From: Stromatinia cepivora
Lineage: Eukaryota > Ascomycota > Leotiomycetes > Helotiales > Sclerotiniaceae
Reading direction: 5' to 3'
Assembly: GCA_014898415.1 (NCBI GenBank)
Contig: RCTD01000011.1
Location: 992,001 to 1,056,000 of the forward strand
DNA length: 64,000 nt
Of the stretch, positions 34,238 to 43,910 are shown in pieces. How positions within the stretch are numbered: the first letter of the stretch is position 1; every line of letters begins with the position of its first letter. Under the pieces are notes generated by a model. That model did not search any database. It saw nothing but the letters and a program-made list of their open reading frames with translations, and was not told where the DNA came from. A program made the position numbers and the translations under genes.

Positions 34238-36187
34238 TTAACCAAGTTTCTCCAAAAGCCATTTCCGCACCATCATCCACGAATGCATCCATATGCTCTC
34301 ATTGACAGTCTTGTCCTTTAATGAAGGAAGATGTCGAATAGTTTCTACCGGTCGTTGATTCTCAATCTCCTTTTCACCAAACCAAGCTCCATGTAATCCA
34401 TATGGCACTCGTTGCGGAAGCTGTATTTTGCAAACAACAGTTTTCATATCCCTCGCATCAATAACCCAGAGTTCACTTTTTGCTTGAGAACCTGCAACAC
34501 CATATTCATCGAGTTGTGCTTCATCAAAGACATAAGAAAGTAACCAGCCATCATCTTCTGTTTTGCCATTCTCGCGTGGTACAAACCTGGATTCTTGGGC
34601 ATAGAAACCTTCTGGGAGTTTGAAGATCTTGATTGGGTCACATGGGTCGTTCGAGGCGAGAACTTCTGTGACTGTTCGTCTATCGACACAACCTGTGATG
34701 GGGATTTGATTTGTCTCTTTTCCACGGGCGATCAAAGCAAGGACGTCTACTTTGACGAGTGAGTCAATCTTCACAGCACGACCTAGGGCAGCTCCAAATG
34801 TGCTGTCTGATACCGAGCAACCATAAATATATTGAGCTTCCGTCATCGCCACAGAATCCCGTAAGGATGGAAACTCGAATGGTATTGATGAGAGAGCGAA
34901 TTGATGGCTTATGAAATTCTCCGCTTGAGTAAGTGAAAACCGATAATAATACAAACGGCATTGTTCTTCTTCTACTGGGCTCGTGATTGGGTTGGCTTTC
35001 GGAATAGGTGCTGCAACATCACCCGCGCTAAAGACTAGTGAAGCACTTGTCAATCGGCAGGCTAGCATGTTTACTGACATTGTTTCGTCTTCTTTAGTGG
35101 ATGTATTGAAGACGGTCTCGTCCCAAGTATTAGCGGTGTGAAAGATGCAGCAGGCATTCGTTTCAAACCATCGAATATTTTCTGGTTTCCATCTTGGGAA
35201 GATACCAAATCTGGATCTTCCGGCAGGATCATAAGAGACCACAGGTTCGTTACGGGCAAGATTTAGAGGATCAAGTGAAAGAGGAAGATCCATGATTATA
35301 GTATGACCAAGGGAAACTCCAAAATCATGCATCATCTTTGCTGATTTGACTCCAGGAACGGTTGCATTGACGAGTCGAGGGAATTGATTAGGTGAATAAT
35401 TATGCTGTGTGCTGGGTATAATAGAATAATGTACAAAAGGTGCAATAAATGTAGAATGAAAAAGTATAAGTTCGTTCGTGATAGGATCGATTCTAGGATG
35501 TGCCGTCGTCCATTCTTTCATAAATCCGATGAGTCCACTTCCGCCAAAGACTTCGCTGGATTCTACCTCCGTGACTGGCTCCCCTTCTGCTTGAACACCA
35601 TCGTACCAGCCGACAGTTTCTAAGCCTGGTAACGAAATACGCATCGGTGGCCCACTCTCGCATGTTGCCAAAGCTCTGCCATCGTGATATAGTACACTGG
35701 TATTTGCTACGCTTATTTTTCTGATCGCCTTTGCAGATCCAGGAAGATTGGAAAGGATGACAAGAAATATGGTTCGGAATATTCGCAGGATAATCGTGAG
35801 AAGAGTTGAAGCAGGATTGACGAGTGTTGCTATGCTTGGAAGTATAGGTGAACGGAGAGATGGCGTTGAGATGCTCGAGAGATATGCATCAGTGAGGATA
35901 TATTGATTGACAAAATGTGGATGAATTCCTCCATCTTCCGCTCTTCGAAATGCTACCCCACTGAGCATTCCATCTCCGTCAAACCAATGTGCATCTCTAC
36001 CCAAGTCTTCATTTGTCACCGGATTCCCTCCATTGCGTACATACTCTCCGCCTGCAAGTTCCTTGGGGATGATACCAGTATAAGTACAAGCCGTCAAGGG
36101 TTGTGTGCGATGTATAGGCGCGAAGTTTCCATGGAGATATGGGTGTAGTTTCCTGAACCCTCCCTTTTTCTCATTGGCGAACGTCAT
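34238..36187 (-). CDS. carX: Carotenoid oxygenase, retinal-forming (CarX-like)
   Basis: A single-exon 649-aa frame of the carotenoid cleavage dioxygenase/RPE65 family. The four iron-binding histidines are at expected places: H230 (TAHPRIDP), H287 (MMHDFG), H350 (FHTANTWDE) and H599 (YGLHGAWFG). The N-terminal part reads GEYVRNGGNPV, normal for the family. CarX of Fusarium cleaves beta-carotene symmetrically to retinal; a CarT-like torulene cleavage activity cannot be excluded from sequence, but CarT is not usually next to the opsin. It is divergent from carRA over a shared 1,071-bp promoter region. No lesions were seen. Expected in the cytosol or associated with membranes, supplying retinal to the opsin at 42.8 kb. 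Confidence 0.9.
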   Translation of the reverse strand: MTFANEKKGGFRKLHPYLHGNFAPIHRTQPLTACTYTGIIPKELAGGEYVRNGGNPVTNEDLGRDAHWFDGDGMLSGVAFRRAEDGGIHPHFVNQYILTDAYLSSISTPSLRSPILPSIATLVNPASTLLTIILRIFRTIFLVILSNLPGSAKAIRKISVANTSVLYHDGRALATCESGPPMRISLPGLETVGWYDGVQAEGEPVTEVESSEVFGGSGLIGFMKEWTTAHPRIDPITNELILFHSTFIAPFVHYSIIPSTQHNYSPNQFPRLVNATVPGVKSAKMMHDFGVSLGHTIIMDLPLSLDPLNLARNEPVVSYDPAGRSRFGIFPRWKPENIRWFETNACCIFHTANTWDETVFNTSTKEDETMSVNMLACRLTSASLVFSAGDVAAPIPKANPITSPVEEEQCRLYYYRFSLTQAENFISHQFALSSIPFEFPSLRDSVAMTEAQYIYGCSVSDSTFGAALGRAVKIDSLVKVDVLALIARGKETNQIPITGCVDRRTVTEVLASNDPCDPIKIFKLPEGFYAQESRFVPRENGKTEDDGWLLSYVFDEAQLDEYGVAGSQAKSELWVIDARDMKTVVCKIQLPQRVPYGLHGAWFGEKEIENQRPVETIRHLPSLKDKTVNESIWMHSWMMVRKWLLEKLG

Positions 36188-37258
36188 GAACAGACGACCG
36201 AAGGTAACGCTGTGTTTTGATGAGTACTTAATGTGAACATGTGGAAAATAAAGTAATTAGGTAAGGGCAATGAATGAGTAACGGTGTATCTAGGCCGTCT
36301 CTCTCTTAAACACAGTAAAATTGAGAATAGTTCTTTAAGATAAATGTGAGGCAATATTACGAAGTACTGTTGGAAAGATCGATGGCTGTGCGGATACAGA
36401 CAAAGTTTCCCTTTTTTTTTTGGAAATACCTACATGGCTCAAAGTTATGTTCAAATCATCTCCGGGCAAAAGTACCTCAGGAACTCAGTCGGAGTAGGAT
36501 ATTCTATGAAAGGCATTGTTCCTTGGTTGGTAGAGCATATGACGACAACTTATTCTTACTAGTACGGGGACTACTTCACTTACTTTGATTTATGACGGGT
36601 AGTTAAAGTTGTTACTGGCAAGGATTGTTATGACGGGCACAAATCAATCGAAGATTATATAATCAATGAGAAGTAGTAATGACGACATAGATCTAAAGCT
36701 TTGCAGGGATTCCAGACAACCCCCGCACCCGCCACCTTCTGGTCAACTTCGGAGTCCATGCAACACGCTTGCTATCGATACTCGTACTCGGTATAATTCA
36801 CAGTAAACTAGGATTATTTGACAATTAGCTTCAGGGGACGAGCACCAAAGGGGACAATAGTTCTTCAAAAAATAAAATAGCTGACGACCCGTAATACCGC
36901 ATGCACAGGTACCTGAATCTAGAGGTCGAACTACTACCACTGCTACTTCTAGGTAAATGGGTATGAGCCGCTTCCCGCAATTGCCATGCTAAAATGCCAT
37001 GCCTCAAATCTACTCGTATTACTACTTTCTTCCATAACCTTACCGGTTTTCTACATCTACCGAGGTGCTACTTCCGTTCCATTTTTCTTTTTCCTAGTAT
37101 CATTGTGCGGATCTTATCTCTGAGCTTCTACAAGCACTCTCTCCACTCTCCACATCGCTCCATCCTCTTCCTACTCCTCAAATCGTAGGCTCTATATAGA
37201 GATGTTTGCGTTTTGTAGATCTGCATTCTACCAAATTTAACTTTACTCTGGTGTCAAA
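36188..37258. promoter_or_regulatory. Shared divergent promoter region of carX and carRA
   Basis: This is 1,071 bp between two divergently transcribed pathway genes. It holds one GATCGA word (36377-36382), the hexamer reported for White Collar Complex binding in Neurospora. One such word is expected by chance in a region this size, so light control is suggested by the cluster context, not proven by the sequence. A T9 run precedes 36421. Confidence 0.4.
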
Positions 37259-39187
37259 ATGGGCTTCGAATATGCCTTAGTGTTAGTACATTAATCTCGA
37301 TGTTTCTGATAGAGCTGACAGTTATTAAGTCATCTCAAATATACTATTCCACCAGCCATCACCCTGACATTCGTTTATCGACCTTTCCTTCAACATATAG
37401 ATATCTATAAGATACTGTTTCTCATATCTATTGCTGTCGTTTCTACAATTCCTTGGGATTCATATCTCATCCAGCGGAAAATATGGACATACCCCTCCAA
37501 TGTGATTGTTGGCCCCAAGCTGTTTTCAATTCCTGTTGAAGAGCATTTCTTCTTTGTGATACAGACATACAACACCACTCTGCTCTACTTGCTATTAAGC
37601 AAACCAATCTTTCATTCGACCTATCTTTGGACATGGGATAGTTTGGGGGATAAGGAACGGAGACCTTGGGATCCGCACGTTCCTCGCAACACTGCACGAA
37701 ATTTGGGCCAACTAATCCTTATGTCTCTTATTGTAATAGGTGCCCTTCTCATTGTGCAAAATGGCAAGGGCACATATTTGGGATTGATTTTGGCTTGGGC
37801 AGGACCATTCGCGCTACTGCTATGGAGTCTATCCTACGAATTTTTGATTAGACTACCCTATTCAACTACTCTATTACCAATTACTTTACCCACCCTGTAT
37901 TTATGGGTAGTAGATACTTTGGCACTCAAGAGAGGCACGTGGACAATTGAGACAGGGACGAAATCAGGTCTGCAATTATGGGATGGACTTGAAATTGAAG
38001 AAGCTGTGTTTTTTCTCGCAACTAACATACTTATTGTGTTTGGTCTTGTCGCTTTCGATCATGCACTGGCTATTTTGTTTACATTCCCAACATTGTTTCC
38101 GAGTATTCCAGCATACCCCTCCCCAAAAATGCTTGTGCATGCCCTCTTAACAGACACATGCAAGTACGATATGTATCGAATTAGAGGTATTCAAGAAGCT
38201 GTGAACAGATTGAAGAAAAAGAGCAGGAGTTTCTATTTGGCCAGCTCGGTCTTTCACGGCCGTCTTCGAATTGACTTGACTCTATTGTATGTATAGCATA
38301 GATATCCTAAGTCTTTCTTTCAATCTTTACTGATGTGGTTTAGATACTCATTTTGCAGAGTGGCTGATGACCTTGTTGATGATGCGAATACTGATTCTGA
38401 GGCTCGGGAATGGATTAGCAAACTCACACACTACCTTGATCTGGTGTACGCACCAAAAGAAACTACCAACGTGACTGGTTCATTACGACCTGACCTTGAT
38501 ACATACATTCAGGATAGCTTTCCACCATCTTCATATTGGGCACTTCGGTTTCTACCAACTCACATTCTGTCACCTGGGCCTTTGTACGAGTTATTAGCAG
38601 GATTCAAGACGGATTTAGAATTTCACCCAACGGATTCTTCCAAGGAGACTAGGGGATTTCCCATTCGAGATGAAGATGATCTCAGTACATACAGTACAAG
38701 AGTTGCTGGGACGGTAGCTGAAATGTGCTTGGAACTAATTTTTCACCATACTTCGACTGTTGTTTTATCTCACCAACGTAACGATCTTATCCATGCCGGC
38801 GCCCGCATGGGGATAGCTCTGCAGTATATCAACATTTGTAGAGATGTGACAGTAGATGCTGGAATTGGAAGAGTATATCTTCCAACTTCATGGCTCGAGG
38901 AAGAAAGCTTGAAACCTCAACAGATTGTGGACAGCGCTACTGGACCAGTTATCGACAAACTACGAGGGAGGTTACTAGAAAAGGCTTTTGGAATCTATCG
39001 GGAGGCTCGCCCTGCTATTGAAAAAATTCCAGGAGATGCCAGGGTATCGATGAGAGTTGTTGTTGAGAGTTATGTTGAGATAGGAAGAGTGATGAAAGAG
39101 CGAGAATACAGAGTTACAAAAGGTCGGGCCACAGTACCAAAACTGAGGCGTCTTGGAGTTGCTTGGAAAGCTTTGAGCCAGCGTTGA
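37259..39187 (+). CDS. carRA: Bifunctional lycopene cyclase/phytoene synthase
   Basis: Three exons (37259-37281, 37330-38286, 38344-39187) with short introns (GTTAGT...TTAAG; GTATGT...TTTAG) give 607 aa in phase. The tiny first exon encodes MGFEYAL plus two bases of the next codon, matching known fungal carRA starts. The N-terminal 240 aa are a multi-span membrane lycopene cyclase (HLKYTIPP, IPWDSYLI, a PVEEHFFFVIQT segment, EIEEAVFF). The C-terminal part is phytoene synthase, with Asp-rich DDLVDD around residues 335-340 and the second RDVTVD motif around 492-497. It makes phytoene from two GGPP and later closes the beta-rings. No lesion is seen. Confidence 0.95.
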
Positions 39188-39570
39188 TACTTTTTTGAGA
39201 TACCATTAGCACTGTAGTTGTATTCCAGCATACATGCCATTTAGAGATAAAATACGAAGCATAGCGAATCGAGGATGACTATTATAATGTAGGTGCTTAC
39301 TGTAATTAATATATATCAAATGGTATTTCGTCATTGTATGACTTGGCTTGGCACTCTTATCCGAGGAGACTGAGCTTGGACCATTTTTAGCACTGAAACA
39401 TGGGTGCCCAGTAGAAAATGGATGACACCTCGATCTAACACTATCGCAATGCAAGATCTTGCATTATCTACCTGCCCATTAGGTAGGTAATCACTTTTGT
39501 CCGACATGTGAATAACTTCGGGTTTTACTGGTCTTCGTACCATATATTTCAATTGCATTAGCAACCCATA
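39188..39570. other. carRA-carB intergenic spacer
   Basis: 383 bp, carRA 3' end and carB promoter. No specific motif could be supported. Confidence 0.5.
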
Positions 39571-41483
39571 ATGGCGACAGCAGGAACAAAAAAAACTGCC
39601 ATTGTAGTTGGTGAGTCCTGCTCCTACCACTGAAATTTACCCCGCGTCATTCAAACTTTCAAATCTAGCTATGTATTGATTGTATCTCATAACTGATGGT
39701 TTCGGAATATAGGCGCAGGCGTTGGCGGCATTGCAACGGCAGCACGACTCGCAAAAGCAGGCTTCTCTGTCACAGTACTCGAAAAGAACAGTTTTACGGG
39801 CGGTCGATGCAGTTTAATTCATCATGATGGTTATCGATTCGATCAAGGTCCTTCCCTTTTGCTTCTCCCGAAAATGTTCAAAGAAACATTTCACGATCTC
39901 GATACTTCACTCGAAGATGAAGGTGTGGAATTATTGAAATGCGAGCCGAATTACAATTTGTGGTTTGGGGATGGAGAGATGTTTGAGCTCAGTACGGATG
40001 CGAGTATAATGAAGAGAGAAATTGAAAAATGGGAAGGAAAGGATGGCTTTGAGAGATATCTTCAGTGGCTTGGAGAAGCTCATCGACATTATGAGTTGAG
40101 TGTGCGCGAGGTTTTGCATAAGAATTTCACATCGATATTCAACATGCTACGTCCTAGCTTCCTCCTCAACGTCTTTACTTTTCATCCATTCGAAAGTATA
40201 TATTCTCGAGCTTCAAAGTACTTCTGGACGGAGAGGTTAAGGCGAGTTTTTACCTTTGGGAGTATGTATATGGGAATGTCTCCATTCGACGCTCCTGGCA
40301 CATATTCTCTTCTTCAGTATACGGAACTTGCTGAAGGCATTTGGTATCCGGTCGGTGGGTTTCATGCCGTCGTAGGGGCTTTGGTCCGGATATGCGAGCG
40401 ATTGGGTGTCGATATTCAACTCAATTCACCAGTTGAATTAGTGTTAACTTCTCAAGACGGCAAAACTACAACAGGAGTTCTTCTAAAATCTTCTGGCAAA
40501 AGCTTAACGCAGATGTTGTCGTTATCAATGCCGACCTCGTCTATGCCTACAATAACCTATTTCCTTCTTCCAAATCCACGTCTTACGCTAAATCTTTACA
40601 AAAGCGAGCCGGGTCTTGCAGCTCTATTTCTTTTTACTGGGCGCTCTCCAAACAGGTTTCACAACTTAATACACACAATATATTTCTCGCAGATGAATAT
40701 CGCGAATCATTCGACTCCATCTTCGATAGGCAGTCCATTCCCGATGAGCCTTCATTCTATGTGAATGTACCCTCACGAATCGATCCCACTGCCGCCCCGA
40801 AAGGAACAGATTCCATCGTGGTTCTTGTTCCAGTTGGTCATCTTCTCAATTCAGCCACATCCAGCCTTTCTCAAGAGCATCTCTCTGCCACAGATGGTTC
40901 CGGCATTGCAAAAGAACAAGATTGGGAGTCTATCGTAAAGTCGACTCGCAAAAGAATACTCCAAACGATAGAATCACGCACAAAATGTGGACCGCTCGAC
41001 CCATTAATTATCCACGAAGAATTGAATACACCTACATCATGGGAATCACGCTTTAATTTGGATAAAGGATCTATCCTTGGGCTTTCTCACTCCTTCTTCA
41101 ATGTCCTTGCATTTCGCCCAAAGACTAAACATCCCGAGATCAATGGTGTATATTTTGTCGGTGCGTCCACGCACCCAGGAACTGGTGTACCAATTGTTCT
41201 TGGTGGAGCAAAGATTACAAGTACACAGATACTTGATGATCTGAGGATGAAAATTCCATGGACGAATAAAGGCAACGTGGTTCCAGATGAAGGGGTTATA
41301 CAAGGGAAAGGAACGAACAATTTGGATAGAATTGTTAGAGAAAGACCAATATTAAGTAATATTGGAATTTTCATGTTGGCGTTTGTGGTTTTAAGTCTTA
41401 CGATAGTATACATTAATAGTAATTTGGTGGTTCTCTGGGACGAAGAGATGAAGAAAGGATGGGGAACTGGAAAGGCGATATAA
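39571..41483 (+). CDS. carB: Phytoene dehydrogenase, frameshifted in this sequence
   Basis: Two exons (39571-39610 and 39713-41483), intron GTGAGT...ATATAG. The first exon and start of the second encode the dinucleotide-binding motif VVGAGVGGIATAARLAKAG. Later segments include DQGPSLLLLPKMF, GTYSLLQYTELAEGIWYPVG and the C-terminal GASTHPGTGVPIVLGGAK, followed by a membrane anchor. The coding length is 1,811 bp, one base short of 604 codons. The frame is lost at an A4 run at 40498-40501: before it VLLKSSGK is in frame, after it KLNADVVVINADLVYAYNN is in the next frame. No intron restores it. A one-base insertion in the A-run gives a normal 603-aa enzyme that desaturates phytoene. Either real inactivation or a base-calling error. 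Confidence 0.9.
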
Positions 41484-42841
41484 TTCGTATCACAACATCA
41501 GATACCCATGATTTGCATTTTCATTCACGTCTCTACTTTCAAAGGCTTCAAAGTTAATTAATAAGAAGTTAGAGATAAAGTTTATATATTTCTTGTTTAT
41601 GAGGGACTAGTGTCGGTAGTTAGCAGACCTAGAATGGTCTACTCATCTATGGTTTGTGCCATTCCGTCGGAGCTACAGTGAAATTTAAGTCATCCAAGTA
41701 ATACCTAGCTAATCATTGTTCATATATTGAAAGTCCAAACGTCAGCTTTTTGTTCTTAAGGAGGTATCATAATAATATGATTCGGTGATTTATGTCCAAG
41801 GGTTGATCAGATCAATCGAGTGATCGAATTTATACACGGTGCCGGTCTAGTAATACTTTTGGACGCTAGCTAGTAAGATACTTTTACCTTCGGAAGCGAC
41901 GGAAGCGACGGAAGGGAAGGGAGTGGACAGGAAGAAAAGTTTCTTTGATGTAATGATCTTAAGCTTTCGCGCGATGAACTTCACGTTGCGCTCACTGTTC
42001 TAGAAGATCGAACTGCATGTAGAAAGTATGCTCATCATCGATAAAAGAGCTCTAGAACATGTTTGGCTCAAACGAATGCAAAAAACAAGCTTTGGCCTGT
42101 GGATCTGTCTGTGTGCATGAAAATATGTTGATTTTCCGGATGTTGTTTCCATAACGAGATTAGTGACCAAAGCCTATATTCCTGTACGTCATTTGGAGCT
42201 AAGCTCCAATAAGCATCCTCCTCCAGATACCGAGTCTCGATCAACAAGCATCAACATCAACGGGTCCTCGAAACCCTCAGACAATTTTCTTCATCTTGAC
42301 ATCAACCTTTTTAAAATGAACCATAATCGACATTTTCCACTGTCATCTTTCTCCGGAATGGTTGGGTTCTTTACACGGTAGCCAGTAGGAGAATATCGGT
42401 AGGAATTAGGTACAGAACAGATGTTCTGTCATTGGCTGCAAGATCTTATTCCCTTCGTTTTCGGATCGAAAAAATACTAGGTAGAGTTACATGTAGAGTT
42501 CTGTTGAATTCAAATCAAGCTTTCAAATGGATTTCATTGTGTAATCAATGGGGTCTTGTCATTCGACTTTCGGAGTTGAGAATTGATATTGATGACAGTA
42601 CCGGCAGGTAGTTATTGCTGATCATGGTATGATTTGGAGATGGGATATTTAGCTTAGTTATGATAAAATCTTTATAAACCATTTCTTTCGAATTAAAGTA
42701 ACTCATATTACTTGCTTCTTATACATATATATAGACCCATATTCCAACTCTTCGATGTCTGCTTAGATTTTGTAATTATACCCTTCTTATACTGTTCATT
42801 GTTGATATAATTCCCTACCGAAACTTCCACCTCCCATCAAA
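41484..42841. promoter_or_regulatory. carB-opsin intergenic region with a GATC-rich palindrome
   Basis: 1,358 bp. It contains the 13-bp palindrome TTGATCAGATCAA (41803-41815), followed by GATCGA at 41822-41827. A tandem CGGAAGCGA tract lies near 41895-41915. No gene is seen, although a 72-codon frame exists at 42163-42381. Confidence 0.4.
42726..42734 (+). promoter_or_regulatory. TATA-like box of the opsin gene
   Basis: TATATATAG lies 108 bp upstream of the opsin ATG, a fitting distance for a fungal promoter with a short leader. Confidence 0.45.
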
Positions 42842-43910
42842 ATGGTCGAGAAACGCAACGATGCGCTACGCACAAACCCAGATGTTTTTAACTACCCTAC
42901 CTCTACCGATATTCGTATCACGACTCGGGGAAGTGATGTGTATTGGGCCATAACTGCTGCAATGGCCTTTACAACTCTATGTTTTCTGGCATGGAGCTTC
43001 CGAGTTCCACGAAGCAAGCGTATTTTCCATTACATTACTGCGGCTATTACTATGACTGCTGCGATTGCATATTTTACCATGGCGTCGAATTTGGGATATG
43101 CTTCTATCATTCAGGAATTCCAGCGTGGCAATCCTAAAGTTCGTGGTGTAACTCGGGAAATATTCTACGTGAGATATATCGATTGGGTTGTCACAACCCC
43201 TGTAAGATTATCTGCTGGTTTCTCATAATGTTCACTTGCTAATCCTTCTTCTATTCTAGCTTTTACTTTTGGATATCCTCTTAACTGCTGGTCTTCCATG
43301 GCCCACAATCTTATTCACGATTTTCCTAGACGAGGTTATGATAATCACCGGTCTTGTTGGTGCTCTCGTCGCGTCGTCTTATAAATGGGGATATTTCGTC
43401 TTCGCAATGTTCGCCCTCTTCGGCATCGCCTGGAATATCCTCTTCGTCGGAGCCCGCCACGCTAAAGTCCTAGGCAATGAGGTAAACAGAGTATACTGGA
43501 CCTGTGGCGGCATCACCATGTTCCTCTGGTTCCTGTACCCTATCGCCTGGGGCCTCTCAGAGGGTGGAAACGTCATAGCTCCCGACTCGGAGGCTGTCTT
43601 CTACGGTGTTCTCGATGTCCTTGCCAAGATTGGTTTTGGGGTTCTACTGTTGCTCGGTCATCGGAATATCGATCCGGCGCTTCTGGGTCTTCATATTAGG
43701 GATTATAATGAGCAGCCGGGAGTGTTTCATGAGAAAGATACTTTTGGGGAGAATGGGGCGCGCGGTAATAAGGACGCTGCTCCGACGAGTACGGGGTATA
43801 ATAATGGGTATGGTGCTCCTGGTGCTACGGCGGTTAATTCAAATCTTGCTGCTAATGATGCGGGGTTTGCGAATTCGGGGGCTCAGCAGGGGAATTCGTC
43901 GGTTGTTTGA
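42842..43910 (+). CDS. carO: Microbial-type rhodopsin, predicted proton pump (CarO-like)
   Basis: Two exons (42842-43201 and 43260-43910), intron of 58 bp (GTAAGA...TTCTAG), give 336 aa with seven membrane helices. Numbered against bacteriorhodopsin, R111 matches R82, D114 matches D85 (proton acceptor), T118 matches T89, D125 matches D96 (proton donor), D239 matches D212, and K243 in DVLAKIGF matches K216 (Schiff base to retinal). The RYIDWVVTTPLLLLD spacing is exact. An Asp at the donor position, rather than the Glu seen in Neurospora NOP-1, favours a fast outward proton pump, as for CarO and Leptosphaeria rhodopsin. The C-terminus is Gly/Asn/Ala-rich. Gene context (carX, carRA, carB) supplies retinal. 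Confidence 0.95.

Noticed and set aside
40441..40540. Intron that would rescue the carB frame
   Set aside because: Candidate GT donors are in the wrong phase, give introns of 26-36 nt, or delete conserved sequence before LNADVVVINADLVYAYNN.
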